Positions 16,335 through 24,979 of a DNA stretch of 53,261 nt are shown piece by piece. The DNA is from JBMNTQ01 sp050945815 (GTDB lineage: Bacteria; Bacillota; Clostridia; Christensenellales; JBMNTQ01): NCBI GenBank assembly GCA_050945815.1, contig JBMNTQ010000001.1, positions 1 to 53,261 on the forward strand, in the 5' to 3' direction. Every line of letters begins with the position of its first letter. Within the stretch, counting starts at the first letter, position 1. Both the position numbers and the translations under genes were made by a program. A model generated the notes under the pieces. It worked only from the letters and a program-made list of their open reading frames with translations. It had not been told where the DNA came from and searched no databases.

Positions 16335-18651
16335 GGTGTTTTAACCGATCTCGTTCTTCGGCTCGTTTGGCATCGTTGAACCGGTCCAGTGTGCCGACGA
16401 GATAGCCTGTAATGCGGCGGATACGCTCGAAGCTGGGGCCGCCGTCTTTCTCGTGGCGGCCGCATTTTGGACAGCAGTCGCCTATGATGCCGTTATAGCC
16501 GCAGACCGGATCGCGGTCTACGGGATGGTTGATAGAACCATAGCCGATGCCTGCGTCGTGCATGGCGCGCACCACCTGCTCGAAGGCCTCAATGTTGTGG
16601 GTGGTGTCGCCGTCCAGTTCGACGTAGGTGATGTGGCCGGCGTTGGTCAGAGCATGGTAGGGCGCTTCGATTTGGATTTTTTCGTAGGCAGAAATCGGGA
16701 AATAGACCGGCACATGGAAGCTGTTGGTGTAGTAGTCGTGGTCTGTCACACCGGGGATGACTCCGTATTTCTTACGATCTATGCGGATGAAGCGGCCGGA
16801 GAGTCCCTCGGCCGGGGTAGCCAGCAGCGTGTAGTTCATTTGGGTTTCTTCGCTTAGGCGATCGAGATAATCGCGCATGAAGCTGACAATTTCAAGGCCA
16901 AGGTTGCGGCTTTCCATGGATTCGCCATGGTGTTTTCCGGTTAGGGCCACCAGCGTTTCTGCAAGACCGATGAAGCCGACAGACAGCGTGCCGTGCTTGA
17001 GGATTTCGCCGATTTCGTCGTCGGCAGAGAGCTCTTTTGAATTCATCCAGATACCCTGCCCCATCAGGAAGGGGAAGTTTTTGACCTTTTTCTTTGCCAG
17101 GATCTTGTAGCGGTCGGTCAGTTGGCGGGTGGTTAGCTGCATCATGCGTTCTAAATCTTCAAAGAAACGATGGATGTTTTTGTTGCTGTCTAGGGCAAGC
17201 CGGGGCAGGTTGATGGAGGTGAAGCTTAGGTTGCCTCGGCCCGGCGCAATTTCATTTTCAGGATCGTGTACGTTGCCCATGACACGGGTGCGGCAACCCA
17301 TATAGGAAATTTCGGTTTCAGGATGTCCTTTTCGGTAGTATTTGAGGTTGAAGGGTGCATCGATGAAAGAGAAATTCGGGAACAGGCGTTTGGCACTGAC
17401 CCGGCAGGCTAGTTTGAAGAGGGGATAGCTTGGGTCTTCCGGGTTGTAGTTGACCCCTTCCTTGACACGGAATATATGGATGGGGAAGATCGGTGTTTCC
17501 CCAAACCCCATGCCCGCTTCTGTGGCGAGCAGAATATTCTCGATGACCATGCGCCCTTCCGGGGAGGTATCCATGCCGTAGTTGATGGAGCTGAACGGCG
17601 TTTGGGCACCGGCTCGGCTGTGCATGGTGTTGAGGTTGTGTATCAGCGCTTCCATGGCTTGATAGGTGGCTCGTGCTGTTTCTTTCTCCGCAGTTTTGCA
17701 AGCAAATGCCTGGATTTGGTCGAGGTCGGCGTTGTCTGGCAGGTAGTTTAGCAGGTGTTGTTTTTCTGCTTGGAGGTATTCTTCTTGCATGACCAGAGAC
17801 GGGAAAAGCCCGGTTTGGCCGGTGATGGCTGTGGAGAACTCTTTTGTTGCCTCTAGAGTCAGGCTGCAATCGGGGTAGAGGAGCTGGGCCGCTTTAGAGA
17901 GATTGGACCAATACAGCTTTTTGTAGGTTTTGGCAACGCCCGGAGCCAGCCCGTAATCGAAATCGACGATGCTTTGGCCGCCGTGCTGGTCGTTTTGGTT
18001 GGATTGTATGGCGATGCAGGCTAGGGCTGCGTAGCTCTGGATATCGTTGGGCTCGCGCAAAAAGCCGTGGCCTGTGGAAAAGCCATCCTGGAACAGAACT
18101 TTTAGATCGATCTGGCAGCAGGTGGTGGTGAGGGTATAGAAATCGAAATCGTGGATGTGGATATCTCCTTCCCGGTGGGCCTTGCTTTGCTCAGGGGTTA
18201 GGATATATTTAGTATAGTAGTCTTTGGCGCCTTCAGAGCCGTATTTGAGCATGGTGCCCATGGCTGTGTTGCCGTCTACGTTGGCGTTGTCGCGCTTGAT
18301 GTCGCTGTCCAGCGAATCCGCGAAGGTCAGCTCGTCGTAGATGCGCATGAGGCTGGTGTTCATCTCGCGCATACGGGTTCTGTTTTGCCGGTATAGGATA
18401 TATTTCTTTGCTACAAAAGCGTAGCCGTTTTCCATGAGTACGGTTTCCACAACATCTTGTATGTCTTCAACGGTGGGCGGCGTTTGCGTATAGTGTTGTT
18501 CTAAGGCATGCTCGACCTCAAGGGCCAGCTTTTCGCTATCGCCGCTGTCTTTTCGGTTGCAGGCGGACATGGCTCTGGAGATGGCCATGGAGATCTTAGA
18601 AATATCGTAGGACACTTGGCGTCCGTCGCGTTTTTGGATGGTGGTTAACAT
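16324..18651 (-). CDS. nrdD: Anaerobic ribonucleoside-triphosphate reductase NrdD
   Basis: A 775-residue class III ribonucleotide reductase that makes deoxynucleotides without oxygen. The N-terminal ATP-cone starts at IQKRDGRQVSYDISKI and extends to about residue 95. The C-terminus has a zinc-type Cys cluster (Cys-Gly-Tyr through CCPKCGR) and the glycyl radical region RITGYLVG with Gly near 749. I chose ATG 18651, preceded by AGGAGG; the frame is open about 37 codons further upstream through the leader hairpin but those codons do not resemble the family. It is transcribed with nrdG under a promoter with two NrdR boxes, so repression by the ATP-cone regulator NrdR is expected. Confidence 0.96.
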   Translation of the reverse strand: MLTTIQKRDGRQVSYDISKISMAISRAMSACNRKDSGDSEKLALEVEHALEQHYTQTPPTVEDIQDVVETVLMENGYAFVAKKYILYRQNRTRMREMNTSLMRIYDELTFADSLDSDIKRDNANVDGNTAMGTMLKYGSEGAKDYYTKYILTPEQSKAHREGDIHIHDFDFYTLTTTCCQIDLKVLFQDGFSTGHGFLREPNDIQSYAALACIAIQSNQNDQHGGQSIVDFDYGLAPGVAKTYKKLYWSNLSKAAQLLYPDCSLTLEATKEFSTAITGQTGLFPSLVMQEEYLQAEKQHLLNYLPDNADLDQIQAFACKTAEKETARATYQAMEALIHNLNTMHSRAGAQTPFSSINYGMDTSPEGRMVIENILLATEAGMGFGETPIFPIHIFRVKEGVNYNPEDPSYPLFKLACRVSAKRLFPNFSFIDAPFNLKYYRKGHPETEISYMGCRTRVMGNVHDPENEIAPGRGNLSFTSINLPRLALDSNKNIHRFFEDLERMMQLTTRQLTDRYKILAKKKVKNFPFLMGQGIWMNSKELSADDEIGEILKHGTLSVGFIGLAETLVALTGKHHGESMESRNLGLEIVSFMRDYLDRLSEETQMNYTLLATPAEGLSGRFIRIDRKKYGVIPGVTDHDYYTNSFHVPVYFPISAYEKIQIEAPYHALTNAGHITYVELDGDTTHNIEAFEQVVRAMHDAGIGYGSINHPVDRDPVCGYNGIIGDCCPKCGRHEKDGGPSFERIRRITGYLVGTLDRFNDAKRAEERDRLKHHVS

Positions 18652-18678
18652 GATGATTCCTCCTAAATGCTGTTGAAT

Positions 18679-18719
18679 AAAAAAGGCCCGAGAGGGCCGA
18701 TGCAAACATGGATAGGCCC
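18679..18719 (-). promoter_or_regulatory. Terminator-like attenuator in the nrdD leader
   Basis: On the - strand GGCCC (18698-18694), loop TCTC, GGGCC (18689-18685) is followed by six T, forming a small intrinsic terminator about 30 bases before the nrdD start. An upstream GGGCC (18719-18715) can pair with the same GGCCC, so the two hairpins are mutually exclusive. This is the layout of transcription attenuation, though no ligand-binding domain is recognised. Confidence 0.4.
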
Positions 18720-18834
18720 GACGCCTGAAAACAGAGCAGGAAACGCCGGGACAAAAACGCAAAAAAGACCTTCAACCCCAACATAAAAAGCGGCACTGCA
18801 GCATGCCTCTTGGCCGCCCACTATGACTCGAATT

Positions 18835-18886
18835 CAACTAAATATTGATTCATTTTGATTTTATTATACCATATATAGTTTGTCAA
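18835..18886 (-). promoter_or_regulatory. nrdD promoter with two NrdR boxes
   Basis: The promoter is TTGACA (18886-18881), a 17-base spacer and TAAAAT (18863-18858). NrdR box 1, AAACTATATATGGTAT (18881-18866), fits the consensus ACACTATATATAGTGT at 13 of 16 positions and fills the spacer. Box 2, AATCAATATTTAGTTG (18850-18835), lies exactly 31 bases further on, the three-turn spacing known for NrdR operator pairs, and would cover the start site. Confidence 0.75.
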
Positions 18887-19108
18887 TGAATATTTCTCTG
18901 CATTTGTTACTTTCTAAAAACGGAGGAATTGGGGGGTGGAGGATGAAGTTTTTTGTGCGGTGTATTCCAGATTGCATAGGGGGCGGCGGTGTGATAAACT
19001 GAGCAGAGAAAAGGATGTTTTTGTCAGTCATTTCAGCGTTGAATTTTCTTTAAAAAAACCATGATCGGTCAATTGAATGGTAGGGATGAGTCGAGAGGAG
19101 GCGTTTTA
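18887..19108. other. Divergent intergenic region, + strand side
   Basis: Between the nrdD promoter and the DUF4349 gene. I see no further gene or clear + strand promoter; a ribosome site GAGGAGG lies at its end. Confidence 0.4.
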
Positions 19109-20071
19109 ATGAGAGAGCGCAAAAGATTCTTAATCTTGATTTGCTTGTTGCTGGTGGTGGCTTTAGGGCTTTTAGCCTGCGGCGCCGGACACAGCGAACC
19201 CGGCGACGCCGAGTGGTATGACAATGGTACGTCTGATGGTGCATCTAGGCCTGAGGACGCGGTGCCGGGGGAGGAGAGCGCGGCGGATACATCCGGGACG
19301 GGGGAATCGGCAGCGCAAGCAGCCAGACAGGCATCGCAGCGCAAAATTGTATTTACGGCCAACTATGAGATCGAGACCACGCAGTTTGACCAAGATTGGG
19401 CCGCTATTCAGGGGCGAATCGCGGAGCTGGGCGGTTATATTGAAAACTCCAGGATGGAAGGCAAGCCGCCGGAGCAGCGGGATGATGGTCGAAGAGTTGC
19501 TATGGTGAGTGCGCGTATTCCTGTGGAGCATTATGAGGACTTTTTGCGGACGGCGGACGCGACTGGGCGTGTTTTGAGCAAGGAGCAGACCGGCGAGGAC
19601 ATTACAACCCAGTATTTTGATACGGATGCCTATGTGAAATCGCTGCGCATACAATTGGAGCGGCTGGAGGCGATTTTAACCGATGCGCAGAAACTCTCGG
19701 ATATAATCGAGCTGGAAATGGAGATTGCCCGGGTGCGCCGTGAAATCGAGACGAACACGACGGTTTTGCAGCAGTATGATAACTTGGTATCATACAGTAC
19801 TGTGCATATCTCGTTGTATGAGGTGGTGGAGCTGGCGGAGATTTTGCCGGCCGACCAGGACCTGGGAACGCGGATTGCCAATGGATTTTATGCTACGATG
19901 AACGGGCTGCTTACTTTCTTTGAAGGATTTTTAGTGGTGTTGATTGCGGCATTGCCGGTGTTGGTTATTTTGGCTGTGATTGCCGCGGTGGTGCTGTTGA
20001 TCGTGCGGGCATGTAGAAAACGGCGGCGGCGCAAGAAGCAGGAGGCCGAGGAAAAGGCCGGCGGCGTTTAA
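19109..20071 (+). CDS. DUF4349 domain lipoprotein
   Basis: A 320-residue lipoprotein. The signal peptide ends in lipobox LLAC (Cys near residue 24), followed by an acidic Ser/Gly linker to about residue 75. The DUF4349 domain (about 80-250) contains ELGGYIENS, ARIPVEHYEDFL, EDITTQYFD and a long coiled-coil segment (LERLEAILTDAQKLSDIIEL to IETNTTVLQQYDNL), and a transmembrane helix near 275-305 precedes a very basic tail (CRKRRRRKKQ). The C-terminal topology implies a double-anchored surface protein. Function of the family is unknown. I chose ATG 19109 with GAGGAGG upstream over the earlier ATG at 19061. Confidence 0.82.
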   Translation: MRERKRFLILICLLLVVALGLLACGAGHSEPGDAEWYDNGTSDGASRPEDAVPGEESAADTSGTGESAAQAARQASQRKIVFTANYEIETTQFDQDWAAIQGRIAELGGYIENSRMEGKPPEQRDDGRRVAMVSARIPVEHYEDFLRTADATGRVLSKEQTGEDITTQYFDTDAYVKSLRIQLERLEAILTDAQKLSDIIELEMEIARVRREIETNTTVLQQYDNLVSYSTVHISLYEVVELAEILPADQDLGTRIANGFYATMNGLLTFFEGFLVVLIAALPVLVILAVIAAVVLLIVRACRKRRRRKKQEAEEKAGGV

Positions 20072-20290
20072 TAAAATGGGCTTTACCAGAGCAGGAGCTT
20101 TGGCCGCAGGGCTGCTTTGGCTTTGACGTTAGAACAGGATCTGAAGGCTGGCAACGCCGCCGGCCTTGGCGCAGGGATTTCCTGCTGGAAGCCATTGTCA
20201 AGCAGTGTGCTTTATTGTAGGCTAGAAACAAAAGCAGATGGGCTGGACTGGCGATGGGTGAGAAGAGACTATGGAAAGGATGGATGGAGG

Positions 20291-20872
20291 ATGAGTAAGA
20301 CGATAGACATCATTGGATTTACCGGCAGCTTGCGAGAAAAATCGTATAATATGGCGGCGCTGCGTGCGGCAAAAGACCTTTTGCCTGAGGACGTATCGCT
20401 GGAGATATTGGATTTGTCGGAGCTGCCTTTCTATAATCAGGACTTGGACCGGGAAGGGCCGGTGGATGTGGTGGTAGCCTTTAAAGAGAGGATCGATAAG
20501 GCTGATGGTATTTTGATTTCCACACCGGAATATAATTATTCATTGCCACCGGTTTTGAAGAACGCTTTAGACTGGGCTTCTCGGGGGTCGTTTCGTCCTT
20601 TGGACGGGAAACCGCTGGCGATTATGAGCGTTTCTCAGGGCTTGTTTGGCGGCGCGCGGGCACAATACCATTTGCGGCAAGTGTGTGTAGGCCTTAATTT
20701 GCAGATATTGAATAAGCCGGAAGTGTTTGTGGCAGGTGCAGGCGGCAAGTTTGACAGCGAGGGAAACTTGACGGATCAGAGCACCGGTAATTTTATCAAG
20801 AGGTTACTGGAAGCGTTGGCAGCGAAGATCCGGGAGAACCGCTTGCTGGAGGAAGCCGCAGCACAGGAATAG
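20291..20872 (+). CDS. NADPH-dependent FMN reductase family protein
   Basis: A 193-residue flavoprotein of the NADPH-dependent FMN reductase/azoreductase family. The FMN phosphate loop is GSLREKSYN near residue 12, and STPEYNYSLPPVLKNALDWASR (about 77-98) is the classic second FMN contact. These soluble flavin enzymes reduce FMN, quinones or azo and chromate compounds using NAD(P)H. ATG 20291 is preceded by ATGGAGG. It is 44 bases upstream of a flavodoxin gene in the same direction; the pairing suggests a small electron-transfer unit. Confidence 0.88.
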   Translation: MSKTIDIIGFTGSLREKSYNMAALRAAKDLLPEDVSLEILDLSELPFYNQDLDREGPVDVVVAFKERIDKADGILISTPEYNYSLPPVLKNALDWASRGSFRPLDGKPLAIMSVSQGLFGGARAQYHLRQVCVGLNLQILNKPEVFVAGAGGKFDSEGNLTDQSTGNFIKRLLEALAAKIRENRLLEEAAAQE

Positions 20873-20916
20873 CTAAGGCGCTGTGAGGACGGGTTAAGGA
20901 GTGCGATAGCCAAATT

Positions 20917-21411
20917 ATGAAAACGCTGATTGCCTATGCCGGAAAATATGGGAAGACCGCAGAATATGCTGCGCACCTAGCTAACCGGATGGAAGGGGAG
21001 ACTCACCTTTTAGACCTGATGGGGGATAAACCGTATACACCTTCTCAATATGATCGGGTGATTGTGGGGAGCGGCGTGTATTATGGGCGGATTTTGAAGC
21101 AGGCAGCGCATTTTTTGGAGCAGGCTGTGCCGCAGGCCCGGGAAATCGGTATGTTCCTATGTTGCTGTTTTGAGGAAAAGCAGCAGGAATATTGGGCCGG
21201 GAATGTTTCGGAGGAGCTGTTGGAGCGGATTAAAGTTCGCGGCTGTTTTCCCGGGAAAGTTGACCAGCGAAAGATAAAGGGCTTGTCTAAGCTTGTGGTA
21301 AAGCTGGTTGCTAAAAGCTTGGGGACGGCTGGGGATGTAGCGGAGGACGCACAGCAGCGGGCTGAGGAAGCGCTGGATGTTTTTGTGGAAAGCTGGCGGC
21401 TCAAAAACTGA
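20917..21411 (+). CDS. Flavodoxin-domain protein
   Basis: A 164-residue flavodoxin-like protein. The FMN phosphate-binding start is AYAGKYGKTAEYAAHLA, followed by VIVGSGVYYGRILKQAAHFL, which resembles the HemG-type flavodoxin (menaquinone-dependent protoporphyrinogen oxidase), and a CCC run near residue 86. The C-terminal half is basic and helical. No haem genes lie nearby, so I stop at flavodoxin. Its upstream partner is the FMN reductase and a strong hairpin terminator follows. Confidence 0.78.
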   Translation: MKTLIAYAGKYGKTAEYAAHLANRMEGETHLLDLMGDKPYTPSQYDRVIVGSGVYYGRILKQAAHFLEQAVPQAREIGMFLCCCFEEKQQEYWAGNVSEELLERIKVRGCFPGKVDQRKIKGLSKLVVKLVAKSLGTAGDVAEDAQQRAEEALDVFVESWRLKN

Positions 21412-21433
21412 TAAAATGAGATAGAAAGAGACT

Positions 21434-21469
21434 AAACGAGCCTTTGAAGATTTCTTCAAAGGCTCGTTT
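21434..21469. terminator. Bidirectional hairpin between flavodoxin and iolB
   Basis: A perfect 17-bp stem, AAACGAGCCTTTGAAGA (21434-21450) against 21453-21469, ends in TTT on both strands. It sits between convergent genes. Confidence 0.75.
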
Positions 21470-21549
21470 GTGGATAGGCGTTAAAATTGCGGAGAGGGCC
21501 TTTGAGCCTGTTGCTTCAGAAACGATGCGCAAAGACCTTTTTTTAGAAT

Positions 21550-22344
21550 TTATTCGGTACCATTCCAAATGCGGGCACCTTCCTCAAGCATCCAGGCATG
21601 TTCCGGTTCGTCGATACGGGTTTTGATCCAGGGGTTGCCGTCTAGATGGCGGATGCCCCAGATATAGTACATAGGATAGCCGGGAGCCGCACAATGGGGA
21701 TGGGAGTTTTTCGTAATCACGCCAAGGCCGTTGTGCTCGATTTTGACTACGTCATCGTCAATAAAGCCTACGCCGAACCCCTGGGGTTTGTCGAAGCGGT
21801 AAAAGTAGACTTCCGGTTGGGGATGGAAATGTGGCGGATAGCTGGACCAGCGGCCGGCAAAGTTGATCACTTCGCCCAGCACCATATTGGAATAAGGTGC
21901 GTTGGAATAATCGAATACTGTAATGATGTTGCGGCGCATGGTGCCTTGCAGTTGGCCATCGGTGCCTGCTTGCTGGACATGGATGGCTGCGGGCGGGTAG
22001 AACACCGGATCGAACGCATTGGGGTTGGCGGTTTGTTGGATGTACAGCTCGGAATGGCTGTGAGCCGTGACCGTGCACTCGCTACCCGCGCCAATATGCA
22101 GGCAGGAGGGCAGGTGGTCGTAGGAGTTTGGGCGAGTTGCCTGCTTTGAGTGGTTGGCCCATTGGTATTGGACATCGCCTTCAAACAGCAAAACGGCGAC
22201 TTCCTTGTCGGCTTCGCCAAAGCGGTAGCTTTCACCGGCGTCTAGAACTAAGAGAGCTACGTCCATCATGGCATCGTCAATGCCAGTATCGTACCCGACA
22301 TATTTGTTCAGACCATTTTTGATATCATTTTTCTTTAAATACAC
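21550..22344 (-). CDS. iolB: 5-deoxy-glucuronate isomerase IolB
   Basis: A 264-residue double-cupin protein of the KduI/IolB family. Metal-ligand motifs PPHFHPQPEVYFYRFD (about 165-180) and SHPHCAAPGYPMYYIWG (about 215-231) are typical of IolB, which converts 5-deoxy-D-glucuronate to 5-dehydro-2-deoxy-D-gluconate in myo-inositol breakdown. The GTG start at 22344 follows a G-rich site. No other iol gene is adjacent, which is unusual. Its promoter carries an AAACGTTT operator identical in core to those of the LacI-linked sugar operons at 29.8 and 32.4 kb, tying it to that system. Family assignment is strong. Confidence 0.87.
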   Translation of the reverse strand: MYLKKNDIKNGLNKYVGYDTGIDDAMMDVALLVLDAGESYRFGEADKEVAVLLFEGDVQYQWANHSKQATRPNSYDHLPSCLHIGAGSECTVTAHSHSELYIQQTANPNAFDPVFYPPAAIHVQQAGTDGQLQGTMRRNIITVFDYSNAPYSNMVLGEVINFAGRWSSYPPHFHPQPEVYFYRFDKPQGFGVGFIDDDVVKIEHNGLGVITKNSHPHCAAPGYPMYYIWGIRHLDGNPWIKTRIDEPEHAWMLEEGARIWNGTE

Positions 22345-22383
22345 GATTACACCCCCTGCATTTTACTTTAGTATATTACTTTT

Positions 22384-22418
22384 ATCATACAGGAAATCTA
22401 CGGCCTTATCAAACGTTT
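22384..22418 (-). promoter_or_regulatory. iolB promoter with AAACGTTT operator
   Basis: On the - strand TTGATA (22412-22407), 17 bases, TATGAT (22389-22384). The palindrome AAACGTTT (22418-22411) overlaps the -35 hexamer, and matches the operators at 29768, 29870, 32433 and 32499. Confidence 0.6.
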
Positions 22419-22638
22419 CCGGCAAATAATTGCAGGAAGCCTGGCTGAAGGGGGCAGCATACGTTTTATAGGCTGGATGGTTCTTGCAGTTTGGATCGGA
22501 GGACGGCGCAAGGGTATGTTGCCGGTATGCAATTGCACATGAATAGCTAGGGAGGGGTGGGGAGGAGAAGGCTGTTTCCAAGGCTGATCTGTGCGATAAA
22601 ATGGCTGCTGGGGCCTAGGCTCAGTGGCGGAGTTTTTC
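22419..22638. other. Intergenic, no gene seen
   Basis: Region between the divergent iolB and exporter promoters. I find no supported coding sequence; it is purine-rich near 22550-22575. Confidence 0.4.
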
Positions 22639-22667
22639 TTGCTTGGATAATGGGAGAATGATATAAT
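22639..22667 (+). promoter_or_regulatory. Promoter of the ABC exporter operon
   Basis: TTGCTT (22639-22644), 17-base spacer, TATAAT (22662-22667), 51 bases before the exporter start. Confidence 0.55.
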
Positions 22668-22717
22668 TTATACTTGTATGGGTGTTGATGGGAGACAGGA
22701 GAGGAGAGCGCCGCAGG

Positions 22718-24979
22718 ATGTTAAAACTGGCGAGATATCTAAAGCCGCACATAGTATGGGTGTTGGCAATCATTACTTTGCTGTTTGTGCAGGTAGTGTG
22801 TGATTTGTCGTTGCCGGACTATATGTCGCAGATTGTGAATGTTGGAATCCAGCAGGGCGGTATGAGGGGCCCTGTTTTTGAGGCGATGGGTGAGGAGACG
22901 TTCAATAAGCTGCTGCTGCTGGCGGGAGACGAGGACGGGAAGACGATTGAGGCGAGCTATCGGCTGTTGGATAGGAGGGTGTTGGAGCAGGATGAATATG
23001 ATGGGTATGTGGAAGCCTATCCGGCTTTGGAGCGGGAGAATGTTTTCATTCTGAATACTCAGGACAGCGCGGAGCAGGATCGGCTGGAGTCGATTTTGGC
23101 CCGCAGCGTCGCTTTGGTGGCCGCTATGGAGGGCTGGTTTCAATCGGGCGATTTGGCGGATACGGATCTTTCTTCGACTGAGGAATGGCAGCTGCCTGAG
23201 GGGGTGGACGGGTTTGATGCGATAGCCATGCTCAAGCAATCCGCGCCCCAGCAATATGAGACTCTGATTCGGGAGATTCATGGCAAATTGGACGGCGTGC
23301 AGGATAGCCTTTTAAACCAGGCGGCCACGGGCTATGTCAAAATGCAATATGAGGCGCTGGGCATAGATGTTGCCGGGATTCAGCGCAGCTATATGCTGAA
23401 TGTGGGCTTGGCTATGCTGGGGGTGACCTTGCTGGGCGCTGCCTGTACGATTGGCGTGGGCTTTCTAGCGGCCCGGGTATCTGCTGTTTTTGCGATGCAA
23501 GTGCGGCGGGATGTGTTTGCGAATACGGGGCGTTTTTCAGGATATGAATATGATAGGTTTTCCACCGCTTCTCTGATTACGCGTACTACCAATGACGTAA
23601 CGCAGGTTCAGATGTTTTTGGTGATTTTTCTTCGTATGATTTGCTATGCGCCGATTATGGGGGTGGGCGGCGTAATAATGGCTGTACGCAAAAGCCCGCA
23701 GATGTCTTGGACGATTGGGCTGGCTGTGGGCTGTTTGATTCTGTTGGTGGTTTTAATTTTCTCTATAGCTCTTCCCAAATTTAAGCGAATTCAGACTTTG
23801 GTGGATAAGCTAAATCTGGTGGTGCGGGAAAACCTTACCGGTATGATGGTTATCCGGGCGTTTAACACCCAGAAGTTTGAGGAGGGGCGATTTGACGGCG
23901 TGAATCAGGAGCTGACCGATACGACGCTTTCGGTGAGCAGGCTGATGGCGCTTGTTTTTCCGGTGATGATGCTGATCATGAATGCGGCATCGCTGCTGAT
24001 TGTGTGGGCGGGCGCCCAGCAGATTCAGGCCAGCAACTTGCAGGTGGGGGATATGATGGCGTTTATTCAATACGCCATGCAGATATTGATGTCGTTTTTG
24101 ATGCTGTCGCTAGTCTTTATTATGTGGCCCAGGGCCAGCGTATCGGCATCGCGCATTGATGAAGTGTTGAAGACTGTGCCGAAGGTTCAGGATCCGACTC
24201 ATGCCGTGTCCTTTGATAAGGGGGTGCGGGGCAGCTTGGAATTTAGAGACGTTACGTTCTATTTTCCCCATGCCGACGACCCGGCACTGAAGAACATCAG
24301 CTTTACGGCAAAGAGCGGGCAGACTACGGCGATTATTGGCTCTACCGGTAGTGGGAAGAGCGCGATTTTGAAGTTGATTACCCGTTTCTATGATGTGAGT
24401 GACGGGGCGATTTTGGTGAATGGCGTGGATATACGCAAAGTGACTTTGAAGGATTTGCGGGATAAGGTGGGGTATGTGCCGCAAAAATCTGTGCTTTTTT
24501 CCGGGACGGTGGAGAGCAACCTCAAGTACGGGCAGGAGACGGCGACACGACAGGTGGTGGAGAGCGCTGCGAATGTGGCGCAGGCCGCTGAATTTGTGGG
24601 CCAGATGCCTGTGGGCTATGAATCTGATATTGCGCAGGGAGGGGCGAATGTTTCCGGCGGCCAGAAACAGAGATTGTCTATTGCAAGGGCGCTGGTCAAG
24701 CGGCCGGAAATCTACCTTTTTGACGACAGCTTTTCTGCACTGGACTATAAAACCGACGCATTGGTGCGGCTAGGGCTTGCGGGCTGTACTCGAAACAGCG
24801 TGTTGGTGATTGTGGCGCAGCGTATCAACACCATCCGCAATGCGGAGCAGATTTTAGTGTTGGATAATGGGGAGATTGTGGGCCGGGGAACCCATGACGA
24901 GCTGATGGGCAGCTGTAAGGTCTATCAGGAGATTGCAGCTTCCCAGTTCGTGGAGGAGGTGTGGATGGATGAGCAATAG
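22718..24979 (+). CDS. ABC exporter half-transporter with degenerate ATP site (subunit A)
   Basis: A 753-residue membrane-ATPase fusion of the type I exporter family. TM1 (about 12-32) is followed by an unusually long extracytoplasmic insert of about 200 residues before TM2 (about 225), then four more helices and the ATPase from about 515. Walker A is GSTGSGKSAIL and the signature VSGGQKQRLSIARAL. Walker B is IYLFDDSFSALD, with Asp where the catalytic Glu should be, and the switch residue is Gln (VAQRINTI) instead of His. Those two changes mark the non-catalytic site of heterodimeric exporters such as TM287/288. ATG 22718 gives the natural N-terminus. Its stop overlaps the start of subunit B. 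Substrate unknown; multidrug or lipid export is typical. Confidence 0.9.
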   Translation: MLKLARYLKPHIVWVLAIITLLFVQVVCDLSLPDYMSQIVNVGIQQGGMRGPVFEAMGEETFNKLLLLAGDEDGKTIEASYRLLDRRVLEQDEYDGYVEAYPALERENVFILNTQDSAEQDRLESILARSVALVAAMEGWFQSGDLADTDLSSTEEWQLPEGVDGFDAIAMLKQSAPQQYETLIREIHGKLDGVQDSLLNQAATGYVKMQYEALGIDVAGIQRSYMLNVGLAMLGVTLLGAACTIGVGFLAARVSAVFAMQVRRDVFANTGRFSGYEYDRFSTASLITRTTNDVTQVQMFLVIFLRMICYAPIMGVGGVIMAVRKSPQMSWTIGLAVGCLILLVVLIFSIALPKFKRIQTLVDKLNLVVRENLTGMMVIRAFNTQKFEEGRFDGVNQELTDTTLSVSRLMALVFPVMMLIMNAASLLIVWAGAQQIQASNLQVGDMMAFIQYAMQILMSFLMLSLVFIMWPRASVSASRIDEVLKTVPKVQDPTHAVSFDKGVRGSLEFRDVTFYFPHADDPALKNISFTAKSGQTTAIIGSTGSGKSAILKLITRFYDVSDGAILVNGVDIRKVTLKDLRDKVGYVPQKSVLFSGTVESNLKYGQETATRQVVESAANVAQAAEFVGQMPVGYESDIAQGGANVSGGQKQRLSIARALVKRPEIYLFDDSFSALDYKTDALVRLGLAGCTRNSVLVIVAQRINTIRNAEQILVLDNGEIVGRGTHDELMGSCKVYQEIAASQFVEEVWMDEQ

